A DNA stretch of 64,000 nucleotides from Symbiodinium natans. Lineage: Eukaryota > Sar > Dinophyceae > Suessiales > Symbiodiniaceae. Location of the stretch: assembly GCA_905221605.1 (NCBI GenBank), contig CAJNDS010002603.1:188001-252000 (forward strand), written 5' to 3'. Under the pieces are notes generated by a model that made no database searches, had not been told where the DNA came from, and worked only from the letters and a program-made list of their open reading frames with translations. This document shows, one piece after another, positions 11,542 through 23,256 of this stretch (its first letter is position 1; every line of letters begins with the position of its first letter). The translations under genes and the position numbers were made by a program.

Positions 11542-12468
11542 ATGTCGAACAGAAGCTTTGGAAGCAGAGGATCTCTAAGTGAGAGCGAGCGCAGCGAGAT
11601 TCTTCATCCCGAGCTCCATGAGCTCCCGGACATCCAGGACATCCAGGACATCCAGGCTCCCGGTGATGTAGAGGACCACGACCTGCACCTCAATGCAAAG
11701 CTTAACGCAAAGCACCTGGCATACGACTGCTCGAAGAGTGTCGCACAAGCGGTGGGACACCCGCTCAAGGGGCCGGAGCTGGTACTGCGCATTTGGGAAA
11801 GCACGGCCCTTTCCATTTCTAAAGACATGGAAGGTGGAAAGAGCATTTTCTTGCCTGGCTTGGGCACGTTTGGTTTGTCGAGGGTGCAGAGGTCGCAGAT
11901 TGTTTTTGCGCCTGTTGTGGAGTTCTTTCGCCAGCATGCGCTGGACGTGTCAGGCTTAGCAGCTGAGAAGGAACTCTGCCCTCGGGCGAAGCATTCGTTA
12001 TCAGCAGTGGCTAGGGTCTTTGAGGTCAGTAAGGATATCGTGCAGCAGGCGCTTGCTGCAATGATATTCCGCATGGGACAGGAGATGTCTACAACTAAAA
12101 GCTTGGCAATCAGTTTTGCACCCCTCGGGTGCTTCTTGTGCAGCAACCGACAGCTGAGTTTCCGCCCTCACTCCCCTGAGAGTGATGTCACACAATCTGC
12201 TTTCGAAGCCACCATTCCTTTGCGGAAGCATTTGTCGGCTTTTGAGAAATCACCCAAGCAAGGCCGTGGGCGAACACGGACGCAGGCAAGGACAGATAGC
12301 AGTTGGCTGTCCCAGCCACTCGTTCTGAGGCCTCTCAGCGGACAGAAGCGCCCAACAGCTGACACCAAGATCCTGTACAAATCCTTGCCAAGCCAGCCGG
12401 TGACTTTCCCTGATTTATTGAATGAGTTTAGCCGCACCCAGGCACAGATTTCAAATTGCGCCCAATGA
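11542..12468 (+). CDS. Protein with two CCDC81-type HU (bacterial histone-like) domains
   Basis: A single-exon frame of 308 residues begins at an ATG directly after an AG. Residues about 60-130 form one HU-like domain with the family signature LVLRIWESTALSISKDMEGG then IFLPGLGTFGL. Residues about 145-205 form a second one: SLSAVARVFEVSKDIVQQAL, then FAPLGCF and RQLSFRP. This paired arrangement is that of the eukaryotic CCDC81 family, whose animal member is a centrosomal protein. It is not a free bacterial HU, which is about 90 residues. Residues 1-55 are acidic and include a DIQDIQDIQ repeat from a 9-bp tandem repeat. The C-terminal 90 residues are basic and low in complexity. It lies 330 bp upstream of the dynein frame on the same strand. 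DNA binding cannot be assumed. Confidence 0.75.
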   Translation: MSNRSFGSRGSLSESERSEILHPELHELPDIQDIQDIQAPGDVEDHDLHLNAKLNAKHLAYDCSKSVAQAVGHPLKGPELVLRIWESTALSISKDMEGGKSIFLPGLGTFGLSRVQRSQIVFAPVVEFFRQHALDVSGLAAEKELCPRAKHSLSAVARVFEVSKDIVQQALAAMIFRMGQEMSTTKSLAISFAPLGCFLCSNRQLSFRPHSPESDVTQSAFEATIPLRKHLSAFEKSPKQGRGRTRTQARTDSSWLSQPLVLRPLSGQKRPTADTKILYKSLPSQPVTFPDLLNEFSRTQAQISNCAQ

Positions 12469-12798
12469 CCCAAAGAACATTCCTGTCTCATGAGAGGGGC
12501 AGCTAAGCATCCTGCATCCCTGTCTAGGCAGCCCCATTCACTGGCGCAGACGACCCGGGATCGGTGAGCAGTCGCATTGCCACCAGCTTCACAAAGACGG
12601 CGCGCCTGACTTGGAAGCCGTTCGGAGTCCCTGCCAGGCCACTTTCCAGCAAGCTCCCAGCAACAATGCTGACAATGCTTTGATTGCATAAGAGTCATAA
12701 GAGTCAGTATGTCTTGTGCTGTAGACACTCAAAGGGCTGATAGGTGGTACGCGCAGAGTCTGCAAGGCCCATCCCAAGCATAAGTATTTGCCTCGTCT

Positions 12799-15768
12799 GT
12801 GGAGTGGAGGTCATTGCGGTGGCTACCACCAGAGTGCCAATACACTCTGGTCGAGATTGGAATTGACCACTCCAAGAAGTTTGCCGAAATCGTGGACGGC
12901 TCTCCAATGGACCATGAGATCGCTGAAGCACAGATCACTCGCGTCAAGTTCTACGAAGTATTGTACCGGTACCATCACTATCTGGAAACCATACCAACAT
13001 CGTACTTGGCCCCATTCAGCAACGCTTGGAGAGAGAATATTTTGCAGCTTTTGCAGCTTGCTCAAGTGACTCAAGAGCAAAGCCTCGGTGATCCAGAAGC
13101 CATCGAGCTGATGGAGGAGATGTGGCAAGAAGTTCTTGAAGATTATCACATGGCACTCAGAAAAGTCGTGGCTGAACATGCGCTGAGCGACCAGCTTCGG
13201 AAAAGGACGGGCGTTCTTTTTGTGCCCGATCCAGTTCCCTTGTGGGGGACTCAGCCTTTTCTAGGCATCGAAGGGACAGCTGGTGGCCTGCCCGAGAACT
13301 GGGAGAGCATAGCACACGTGCTAAAGGCAGCATCAAGCCTTGTCCCTTGCAGCGCTGCATCTCTGGGACTCCTTGATTTGTGGCACCGCAAATACCACCA
13401 CCTCTTATTGGTGGATTTGCCTGAGCTTGGGAGCCCTCTCCTAGACCTGCAGTCCTTCTGCCAGGCCCAGGCCCAAAGGATCAAGGATGTTCGGCAGTGC
13501 TTGGAAACGGAGTGGCTCCTTGAAGCAATGGACGTTTTGGAGAACAGCCAGGGCCCTTGCCCGTTGACTCTGCTGAGCATCCAGTTGAGGAGTGTGGTCG
13601 ACCACAGCATAGCTGCTTTTGTAAATTTTTTCGGGCGCTTTGGCCGTGGAGAGAATGAGGCCTTCCTGCGAGTGGGGCTCCAGGCGGATGGCCCAGACAT
13701 AAAGTTCACAACCTCTTTGGAGGAGGTTGAGATTTGCCTGATACAAGTCTTCAAGAACTTCGTGGTGAGTCTGAACGACCTGAGGCTCCCAGACACTGCA
13801 CAGAGAGGCTCCTCAATAAAGCTTTGGAATGTTTCGCTGGAAGAGGGCTATGTGCGGCAGGCAGAGGAGAGAGTCACTGTGACAATGCGTAAGAATCTGG
13901 CCGCACTGATTGAGGCCCTTGCACCCTTTGATGCTTTCAAGCATCTTCTGGTTGAGGATGCGCGAATCAAAAAGCTGTCGGAGGATAGTCTGACACAGGA
14001 CCAGGTCATGCATGAAGTGAAGACTCTTCGAGCAACTCAAGCAACTATTCGGGCCCACTGCCTGGAGGAGATTACGTTGCCAATGGTCTCCATCCATTGC
14101 TCTGAGATCAATGAGACCCTTTGTTGCAAAGCAGAGGAGGCGATTCACATTCTCATGGAGGCCGTCCTGCGTAGTCTCTTGTCGAGGAACGAGCAACTGT
14201 GCAAAAGTTTCGAGATGGTTGTGAACCAAATGGTGAAAAAGCCGACATCTGAGATGGAGCTGGTGGATCTTGAAATGTATGTCGAGGAGTTTCGAGGTTC
14301 TGGACTTCAAGAGCTTTTGAAGGAGTTCGACAGTATCCGTGAGTGGCTCTCGTTCTTGTTCCGATGCGAAAACGAGTTGCTCCTCACCCTGTTGCAAGAG
14401 CGCCACTTCCAGGTCATATACGACTCGGCCATCTGGGTAAGCTCCATTAACGAGCGGGTCTGCGAGCGTGAGGTAAACCTGAAACGAGAGCGCGAAGCGC
14501 TGGAGAGCAAGTTCAAGGAGCAGAGAAACAAGTTCTTGGAGGACTTGGAGGGATATAACGAGCAAGTGGAGCAGTTCAAAGACTGTGGAAATCTACGGCA
14601 GGTTGACGAGTATCTGGAGCGAATTCAAGCACTGAAGAACAACTTCAGCAAGGCCCACGTGGAGGCTGAAAAGCTTAATGCAAAAGAACGACGATTTGGG
14701 TGGGAAGTAAGGAGTCCCTTTGAACAGTTGAAGCGTGGCGAACAAGCCTTGGAGCCGTACCATTCTCTCTGGACTCTGGCCTACAACATGGATCGAAGTA
14801 TGAGGGCCTGGTTGAAAGGTCCACTTTTTGATCTGGATCCTGCCAAGGTTGAAGTGGAGGTTCGGGGTATGAGAAAGGAGGCAGCACGAATGCGAGAAGT
14901 TTTCCTTACGGGTGGTGGTCGCATCTATCCAGATGATGCGGCAGTGAAAATCCACGTGGGAACAGCTGACGATGTAGATGACAAAGACAAGCCGCTCCCG
15001 ATGCCAGCTCTGGTGGCTCAGCAGCTAAGTTCGCAAGCGGCTGTCATGCATGAGAGTCATCTCAAGCTACTGTATTCTCTCTGCAATCGGTGCCTTCAAG
15101 CTCGTCATTGGGAGCAGATTTCCAGCATCATCGGCTTTCCACTTGAGCCGGACAATAGCTTTACACTTACAAAAGCTGTTGAGATGGAACTGGGTGATTA
15201 TGCAGAGGAGCTGCAAGAGCTGAGCGATGGGGCGACCAAGGAGCATGCGATAGAGCTTGGAATGGATGCTATGGAGGAGGAGTGGCGGGGTCTGCAATTT
15301 GACCTTGAGCCCAGCAATGGGACTTTCATCGTCTCGAAGAGATGCTTGGAGGAACTGCCAGCTGTGGTCAGGGATCATCAGTCTCGAACCAGAGAGATGT
15401 TGAGTTCGTCGCATGTTCAGGCACTCCTGCCGCGACTACAGGATTGGGAAGCGTGGTTAGGCAGGATGTTTGGCATTTTAGAGCGCCTAATCGCCCTCCA
15501 GGGTTTGTGGACATACTTGGAGCCCCTCTTCACTGGCCGAGACATCTACAGGCAAATGCCAGCTGAGATCCAAACCTTCCGTAGAGTGGACAAATTCTGG
15601 CGGCAGCTGCTGCAGGTCATCTCGCAACAGTCCTTAGCCGGGGACGCGTCCCGGCTTCCGAACCTGACTGAGCAGCTGAGTGATGCTTGCGTAAAGCTCG
15701 AAACCATCAAGCAGGGTTTGCAGGAAGATGCTCCATGGGCATGCTCACCAGGCGTACCACAAGAGTGA
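12799..15768 (+). CDS. Axonemal dynein heavy chain, stem and linker only (partial)
   Basis: The frame is open for 989 codons, beginning at GTG after an in-frame stop at 12781; the real 5' border is probably a splice acceptor (AG before GTCATTGCGG at about 12810). Residues 1-660 are the tail, with the short inner-arm type motif YHMALRKVVAEHALSDQLRK. From about 665 the DHC_N2/linker region is clear: RAWLKGPLFDLDPAKVEVEV, then RHWEQISSIIG, then GLWTYLEPLFTGRDIYRQMP and FRRVDKFWRQLL near residues 895-930. It stops at KLETIKQGLQ plus an unrelated tail, exactly where relatives continue YLE-KR into AAA1. The last coding base may be at a GA donor (CAG/GAAGAT). No AAA+ exon or Walker A motif was seen downstream. 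Resemblance is closest to the DNAH3/7/12 group, but the subfamily is not certain. Confidence 0.85.
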   Translation: MEWRSLRWLPPECQYTLVEIGIDHSKKFAEIVDGSPMDHEIAEAQITRVKFYEVLYRYHHYLETIPTSYLAPFSNAWRENILQLLQLAQVTQEQSLGDPEAIELMEEMWQEVLEDYHMALRKVVAEHALSDQLRKRTGVLFVPDPVPLWGTQPFLGIEGTAGGLPENWESIAHVLKAASSLVPCSAASLGLLDLWHRKYHHLLLVDLPELGSPLLDLQSFCQAQAQRIKDVRQCLETEWLLEAMDVLENSQGPCPLTLLSIQLRSVVDHSIAAFVNFFGRFGRGENEAFLRVGLQADGPDIKFTTSLEEVEICLIQVFKNFVVSLNDLRLPDTAQRGSSIKLWNVSLEEGYVRQAEERVTVTMRKNLAALIEALAPFDAFKHLLVEDARIKKLSEDSLTQDQVMHEVKTLRATQATIRAHCLEEITLPMVSIHCSEINETLCCKAEEAIHILMEAVLRSLLSRNEQLCKSFEMVVNQMVKKPTSEMELVDLEMYVEEFRGSGLQELLKEFDSIREWLSFLFRCENELLLTLLQERHFQVIYDSAIWVSSINERVCEREVNLKREREALESKFKEQRNKFLEDLEGYNEQVEQFKDCGNLRQVDEYLERIQALKNNFSKAHVEAEKLNAKERRFGWEVRSPFEQLKRGEQALEPYHSLWTLAYNMDRSMRAWLKGPLFDLDPAKVEVEVRGMRKEAARMREVFLTGGGRIYPDDAAVKIHVGTADDVDDKDKPLPMPALVAQQLSSQAAVMHESHLKLLYSLCNRCLQARHWEQISSIIGFPLEPDNSFTLTKAVEMELGDYAEELQELSDGATKEHAIELGMDAMEEEWRGLQFDLEPSNGTFIVSKRCLEELPAVVRDHQSRTREMLSSSHVQALLPRLQDWEAWLGRMFGILERLIALQGLWTYLEPLFTGRDIYRQMPAEIQTFRRVDKFWRQLLQVISQQSLAGDASRLPNLTEQLSDACVKLETIKQGLQEDAPWACSPGVPQE

Positions 15769-16904
15769 TGGCAACGAAGCTTGTGTTTTTGCCGCGGGCA
15801 GTTGCACCCAAGTGCTAACAAGAGCCGTATGTTTCACTGGCTGCCAATGAGCCCAAAACCCTTCCCCCTTAGTGGGAAGGGCAGGGCTCTAGGAAGCCAA
15901 AGTGCGGAGTGGTTGCGGAAAGTCTGGTTGCCACAGGTTGCCACATCCATGTTGCCTTGCCACACATCTTGCCAGTCAATTCCTTGGACACGACGGATCC
16001 TTCCCTCAGCTTGAAGGAAGAACAAGCGTTCTTTTCTGCTTGACTTTGTCCTCTGCCCAGGATGGCATCACCAACTCCAGCTGTGAGGGCTTTCGATTGG
16101 AGGCGCTCTCTCCCTTCCTGTCCAATTAGGGCAACACTGTCACAGGCGAGCTGGGGGCATCGGGCTTGAATCAATGACTTGCCCCGTCAAGTCACGAGCT
16201 GTCAAACTTTCAACATGACAAACACGGTTCGGAACTTTGTGATGCAAGTGCAACAAAGAATAACGCCAACATGCCATGCAGAACTGCAAGGTTTGTAATG
16301 CCGCCACTTCTGCTGTACAACATGCCAGGGCTTCGATGGACGACCGCCTGCGTTGGAATCCATGGACTGCCTGTTAGGTCTGACACTATTTGGCAGTGCC
16401 TAGATTTCGGGAGCGCAGGGTGACACGTGTTCACTAGCTTGCCTCGTAGCTGCAATGGAGGCGTGCATGGTTCATAGTAGCGTTCAGGATTGGAGATTCA
16501 CACAGGACCCGCTGCTCGACATTGGCATGACTGGCAATGCCAAAATGGCGAAGAAGGCCTGCAGCTTATGGGAAGGAACATGCCCACATTATCCATTTAC
16601 GGGGTGGGGGCCTGCAGTAAGATGCTATGTTGACTGCTCATGGAGATATGATCTGATGAAGACCCTCAACATCCTAACCAAGTCCAGCTCGAATCCGAAC
16701 AAAGTTCGGACAAAAAGTATATAGGGGAAGGGAGAAGGGAGCCGACTTGTGGCATACGGCCACTGCCACCCACACTCTTCCCGCCGGGCATCATAGGCCC
16801 CCTTGTTGCCGGAGGTTTCAAGTGGGGACTCCAGCCTTAAGTCACGTGTGCCATATGCTGAATGAATGAGATTCTATTCTATTGGGAGCCTCATTCCTGG
16901 GGGC

Positions 16905-16928
16905 GGGGGGGGGGGGGGGGGGGGGGGG
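16905..16928. repeat. 24-base G run
   Basis: Uninterrupted G homopolymer in non-coding DNA. Confidence 0.95.
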
Positions 16929-19900
16929 ACGCACCGCGAACCGGGATCACATCTCATGCGTCTCATGCATACACGAAGCATTTGTTTGCTCAGGCTCTTC
17001 GCGTGATGTTGCAGCGAATGACGGCGGCTCCGTTCTTGGCGTATCAACGAATGCCTAAGGGCCGTCAACCAGGGATTCCTGACTCAGGCTACGCCTGTAT
17101 ATGCCTGAATGCCACCTAAAGTGCCTGAAGGATCTTGACCTGCGCGATTGCTACCACAATGTTGCGGCCTAGACTCGACTAAGGCAGAAATGTTGGTGCA
17201 TTTCTGGGATGTGCACCAGGAGCCGGTTGTCAGGTGCTCAGCGAGATTTCAGATCACTACTTGCTCTGTGGGCAAATGTCGAATTGAAAAAGTAAACTGG
17301 GCCACATGCTTTTTTCAGGATGTGGACAATGCCGGATTGGAGGGCACGCTCTGCGCGACAGAGGCCTGAAGAAGGAAAGGGCTGTATGGCTGTATGGCTG
17401 TATGCTGTCTGGGGATTCATGCGGGACTCGTCATGAGATGGCCGGTTGAATAGCTGAATACAAATTGAATCATGCAACTGTATGCAAGGTTGCGGAGCTG
17501 GTGGCCCATGAGGTGGTTCGCCAGCTCGCTGGACTCTGTGTTGCGCTCGAGCCACAGCATTCTGGGCGTTGAGCGATGATCGCAACAGCTCCAGATGCTC
17601 CAGTCTGAGGTGTCGTCGCTCGCCTGTGCCACAAAAGTGGCTGCAGCCCCAGCACATTCCAACAGCCTGGCCCTGCCATGCGATGTTGTCGGCCACTTGT
17701 AATTACAACACCCACAGTCTCAGGATTGGCAGCTCAGTCGGCCTCGGCTTCGACTGCGGCCGCTTGCCATCTCGGGCAACAGGGGAAGCAGAGCCCCCAG
17801 TGAAGAGATGATGAGAGACAACTCTACGAGACTATGACACATTGTGACATAATCTGCTCTTCAGACTGCGCGCTCGTGCACGGATGTGCAAAGCTGCCGG
17901 CGAAAGAGCAAAGAGCCTTCTGAGGAGGAAGTCCGAAGAGCCACAAAGGTCCACACTTTTGTCGCGACCCAAGCTGCTCAAGCTTACAACTTTACAAAGC
18001 GGCGATGCAGATCATTGTCATGTTTTCAAAGACTGTTTGTTCGCGACCAGGACCTAGGAGCTGCGGATTGCTTCGGCAAAAACTGCTATCTGCTATCACT
18101 GCTATCTATTGCCAGTTGCGTAAAGTTGAACGTTCTCCAAACCATTGCCGAACCGCTGCAATCGAGCCTGACCAGTCCGACGAAATCTGAGACCCATCAA
18201 CAACCCATACGCAAGCTTGCCTGGCTTCGGAGAACAGGCCGTTTGTGGTGCTTGCATGTGCTTGCAAGGATTGAATCAAACTGTCAGCTGTTCCTTGGCG
18301 CTTCATCGTGACAACCTGCTTTCCGGGACAAGCCTGCTAATTAAGGCTTCTAGCTGTGCATCGCTCAGGGGGAAAATGGGTTGCATAGCAGCTTGTGGGG
18401 AGGGGCGGCCGCCCATCACGAAAGCGGGAATGCCGGGCCCACGCATCGTAGCGTGTGGGGGAATAGTTGGAGGGCATTGAGGGGCATTCGCACCGTTGCT
18501 GCATGCATCTATCTATGTCCACGTGCCCTTGCCTGAGGTGGGCACTGTGTTCTTTAGTTTGGTGAGTGTTTTGTATCGTGACTCTTCCTCTTCCCGTTCC
18601 TCTTCCTCCTACACCGACGCTTACTACTGGCATTACTACATCCAGAACGCACGGTAGCCTGTGCCAGACATCGCGATAGCACAAGCGAGCTCGATGAGCT
18701 CGTTTTCATGTAAGCGCGCACGGGCCTCCTGATGCGCCGGATTTCTGTTGCGCTGCGCAGGCACAGCACGTGAGAAGCTTTACTCCGAACGACTCTTGTT
18801 TTCCCAGTCGTTCTCCACGGCCTGAGGATGGCCGTGGATCCATGAAAATCATGATGGGCAAGAGCAGCCCCAAGCCCCAACAGACAACATTGGGAGCCCT
18901 AAGCCCGAAACACAGGAAGGCATTGTGGGCATGAGAAGTGACATGTTCGTCATGTCATGTGACATCTGAAAATGTGAGACGTCTCATTGGCACATGCTAA
19001 ACTCCGCTAACGCCGCTAACCCAAGACCCCGTAGGCCCGTAGGGCTTTTCTCGGGCACAGCAAGGGGTCCCCTGGAGTCCATGAACTGTGCTCGAACTCC
19101 CTTCGGAGCATCGCCTCGAGCAGTTTTCAGTCCGAGGACTGGGGACGGTCTGAGCTCAACACCATGGACAAGCACATGCTGCTGAGCGAAAAGGTGCCTC
19201 TGCCATGAACCCAAACCTCGATTTCGGGGTGTAAATAAAGTTGTCACCGCAGTCGGAGCTGAGCTGTACCTTCCAGCAAGCCTTGTTCCCAGAGCATGTC
19301 TTGACAGGACCAGCATGACAGAGGCGAGTTCTGGAGATACTACATGGGTGGCGTCGCGCCGTCCTTGGACATCTGCATTCAGAGCTCAGATCTTCAACTA
19401 CAAGCACCGCAAGAGATGCACGACGGGCGCACTTCAGGGAAGCGCGCTGACTAGTTCAAAATCGCGACAACGCGGCACCAGCCATGCATGGTGTGCAGTC
19501 GCTTAGTGTGTGTCAATCAGAAATCAGACTTCGGCAGCCGGCTTAGGCACTCACTGATGGGTCTCAACTTCTGCGCTGAGGATCGACTTGCTTGGGAAGC
19601 AGCAAGAGCCTACAAGCACAGATTCGGCTGCACGACAAGGTGGTCATTGCGGGTATCTATTCCTGCAAAAAGCGGCATCGATTTCGCTTGACTCTTCATG
19701 CATGCCTGGTCATGCCCTACATTGTAGCACCCATCCCACAAGCCGAATACCATAACGCCTCCTAAGAGCCTCAGGGGCTTGACAGAGATCATGTTCAATG
19801 CACCATTCCTGCCAACATAGTTGGCACTCCCAAACACCGACAAACACACAAACAAGCATGCTCTATGATACTGTAGATGTTTTTGAAGACTCGACAAGGC

Positions 19901-20016
19901 AGACGTGCAGATTCAGTTCCTTTCATCTTGCGAACCGTGAAACTGTGAAACAACAGCACAAGATGTGTGAAATGAAAACCGCCCGCCAACACCCTGTGTG
20001 AAAGCAGTAGAGGAGC

Positions 20017-20066
20017 GGGACCCTATGTACAATCCACCAGTGGGACCCTATGTACAATCCACCAGT
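20017..20066. repeat. 25-bp perfect tandem repeat, two copies
   Basis: GGGACCCTATGTACAATCCA plus CCAGT occurs twice in direct contact (20017-20041 and 20042-20066) with no mismatch, indicating a recent slip or duplication. Confidence 0.95.
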
Positions 20067-20180
20067 GACATTTCAACTGATGCACGTTGAGTCCACGCAA
20101 ATGTTGCTGTACACTGCACCGTCTCGGCTTAGATTTCATGAGTTCCATCTCTCTCCCTGCAGCTGCATCATGGTGCCACC

Positions 20181-20181
<1 letters not shown>

Positions 20182-20215
<34 letters not shown>
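20182..20215. repeat. 34-base C run
   Basis: Uninterrupted C homopolymer. It creates artificial polyproline and polyglycine frames on the two strands. Confidence 0.95.
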
Positions 20216-21373
20216 ACCCTCCACTGCGAGTGCAGCTTCTGCTGTTGCGAAACTCTGACTCGCACGCCCTTGTTCGTGAACAATCCGTGTTGGATTTGCA
20301 GCTGCTGCTTCCTTCAACTGAATGAATCGGAGTCTGGCCACAATGACGCGGAAACGCGATAAGGCCAAGGTTGAGTTTCCGGCTATGCTTAACAACTTAA
20401 CATGGTCAGGTGGTCGATCATCACTTTCAAGCTCTGCGACTTCGACTCCATGCCATCGCCTTACTTGAGCAAAGCAGAGTCGCAGAGCAGCACCTGTATA
20501 ACAGTGCGGGTTCAAAAAAAATGACCGACTTCGGGGGCCGGTCAGATGCCTTCCTCGGCCGACTGGACCTAGCTGCCTTTTTTTCCTCTCCAGTCTCGCC
20601 AGTCTCACGAATTGAAAGCTTGAAGTGTGCACAATGGGCACACCCGGAGAGCGCGGCAAGGGCATCAACCTCCCTTATTTTTTCCTTTTTTGCCTTATTG
20701 CCTCGCAGCAGAGAAAGGATTCAAAGGACAGAACCAGAGACTGGCTCAACCCACGGCTCGAGCCCCAACCCAGTGGCCAGGGGACCACCATCAAAGTGGA
20801 GAGTGAGAGAAGAGGCGTCCCTGAGTCACCTGTCCCCGTGCCTCTGCGCCCGCGCCTGCCATCGAGCCCCTCAACGAGCTGGCGCACGGCGCGTCTTCAC
20901 TGCCCTGGTTCGGGAAAAGGGCGAGGGTGAGTCTGCAGACAGTGCAGCTCACGGAGATGGCGGACGACGAACAACGAGAACATGAACAAGGGGACCAACA
21001 ACGGGTCAATTGTTGGCGTGCCGAGAGGAGGAGGAAGCAGCGGACGAGGAGTGGACGAGTACCGTCACCAAGACGGTGCTGACCAAGGCCGCTTGGTTCA
21101 GTCCGACTCCAAGGGACCAACATCACGCAGACGACGCCAATTTCACGAGTCCTCCAAGGAGCCACCAAATTAAATGGTCCGAGCACCCATGTAGGGAATG
21201 CATGTTTTTCCCAGCATTGACAGGGAAAGCAGCACGTCTTGACTTTCGCCTCAACACCTACGAAAAAAACGGCAAAACCTTCTCTGCTTGCCGCTCTCTC
21301 GCTTCTTTGTTGTCTCCCGCCGACCGGTCTGGACATGCGGTGCGCAGGGGATTTCCCCTTGAGCCCGGCAAAA

Positions 21374-21426
21374 GAAGAAGAAGAAGCAGAAGAAGAAGAA
21401 GAAGAAGAAGAAGAAGAAGAAGAATA
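21374..21426. repeat. GAA microsatellite
   Basis: About 16 GAA/AGA units with one GCA interruption, between non-coding flanks. Confidence 0.95.
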
Positions 21427-23205
21427 AAATGACACTGTGGGACCGCTAGTTACGAGGGCCTTTGTGCTTGATGGCTCTGATGACTGGAGAGGGAGAGGGA
21501 GCTGGAGAGGGAGAGAGCGAGGGCGAGGGCGAGAGCTTGTAAGTTGAGTGACACACGGCAGGACTAGGGTGTGGACGCTGCATCTGAAGTCAAACCGGCG
21601 GGCTTGTGAATTTAGCGTGTTGTCAGCGGGGGCAAGTGCTTGCGCTCCTGTCCCCAACCGTTCCAACAGAATTTGAGCATTGACCGCCCAACAGGCTGGG
21701 GTGGGCAACCTTGCCCGGAGGCCTCGGATCCCTGAAAGCAAAACAGAAAGGAAAGAAAAAATGGAAAAGAACGAAAGGAAAAACACGTGGTATGACAATT
21801 TGTCCGCACAAACATGGTTCGCGAACGACGGCTGGTGCTACTGCTGACATGTGGCGCGATGGGTCATTTGGCTTGCAGCATGCAAGCAGCCAGCGATTTG
21901 TTGTGTCTGCCAGTGATCGAGGTCTGAAAACGACTTTATTGGCAGGCTGACAGTGCCCGTGGAGGCAGATCAAAATCACCCAACAACGCGTGAGCTCACG
22001 GATGCTCATGCCGCGATGGGCGTGCTGGAATTGATTGCAATTGCGCAGCGCACGTTGTGCATGAACATCATGAACCCCAAGTCGGAAGGAGACGCCAGAG
22101 ACAACAGCAGACTTGAGCACAAAGGATGGGAACCATGCCCGGACCTCGGTTTGCTTGGCCCTGGCAGCGATGCCATTCTCAGACGAACAAGTGCACGAGA
22201 GGATACGAGAGGGATACGAGAGGGCATGAGAGGACGGGAGATCGCGCAACTAAGCACAGTTGCAGGTGGTCGGAGACTATGGCTTTCGTGGCTCCGCGAC
22301 TTTGACCTACTCAATCACCTGGAGGCGCCTCTTCGCAAGAAAGAACGATCCAAGTCAATGACCCTTTTCAAACACTCGAGACACATGAGAGCGGTGCAAG
22401 TCTTTAATTCTTTTTCTCGCATCAAGGCCATACCCTGGGACGTCTCGGCTGGTTGGCTCGTGGAGAGTGCACCTCAAGCGAGCGACTTGTGTTTAATTGG
22501 GACCAGTGGTGCAGGGTTGGCACGTTGGGCTTAGAAAGGAAGGCTTGCGGGCGAGAGATCGAAGGCTCTGGTCAGGATAGGAGTCTGCTTGTTGAAGCCT
22601 GCTGAACTCAAGAGCTCGGGAAGGAATTTCCATGCAAACTGGCTGAAGCTCCGAACTTGTTCGTGAGTAATTGTTGAGATATACGAGTCAATGGATCAAT
22701 GTAGCATGGGCTGTGTTGTTGCAAAAACATCCAACTACAGGGTTTGTCAACCGCGGCCTTGCAGGCACTCGCAGTATATCGTGCAGCATGTTGGCATGTT
22801 GCCGCAGTGCGCCGCAAGTGCTGAGCCTAGGCACAGCATCTCCCAAGGCAGGACAAAATGCAGCTGAGGACCACTTCGGGTCTTGGTAGCTTTCAGAAGA
22901 GCCGTTGCATGAAAGCGGCTCTTCCCTCGATTGTGGAGGGCATCTGTTAAGCCTGAGATGGGCGTTGGATATTTGCTGGAGCCCTCTGGACTCCAGGAAC
23001 AGAAGATTGCTGAGAGACAGCAGAAGACAGCATGTCATGGACATCACAAGACAGGCACTTACCGCACAAGCTCAAGTCGCAGAATCGTAGACGCTCAGGA
23101 AGCATCCTCAGATTGGGCAATGCGCCGCAAGGTCCCAAAATGCCCCAAACATTTTGTAAATTGGACCCCTCTTCATCTGCTTGATGGCCACCTTCAGGGA
23201 ACGCC

Positions 23206-23256
23206 ATGGCGCCTGGAAAGCCCAGGGTCCAGTTCCGGGTTATGGAGGGCGCCGAG
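23206..23256 (+). CDS. Possible first exon of an unknown gene
   Basis: An ATG opens a 17-codon frame, MAPGKPRVQFRVMEGAE, that ends exactly at GAG followed by GTAAGG, a canonical GT donor. Codon use is coding-like. No continuing exon was identified, so it may be chance. Confidence 0.2.

Larger units (their letters stand above)
15769..23205. other. Gene-poor stretch rich in simple repeats
   Basis: No gene is supported. A possible lone exon at about 19580-19640 (AG then GATCGACTTGC, reading DRLAWEAARAYKHRFGC) was too short to call. The 335-codon minus frame at 20791-21798 runs through a GAA/TTC microsatellite and is not believed. Confidence 0.4.

Noticed and set aside
12799-12801. GTG as true start of the dynein protein
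   Set aside because: The family extends further upstream and an AG splice acceptor lies a few bases in. GTG is only where the frame opens.
20791-21798. 335-codon minus-strand open frame
   Set aside because: It is carried by a GAA/TTC microsatellite giving polySer and has no motif or splice-type borders.
22006-22534. Overlapping open frames of 102-193 codons
   Set aside because: There is no motif, composition is like the surrounding DNA, and there are no convincing splice borders.
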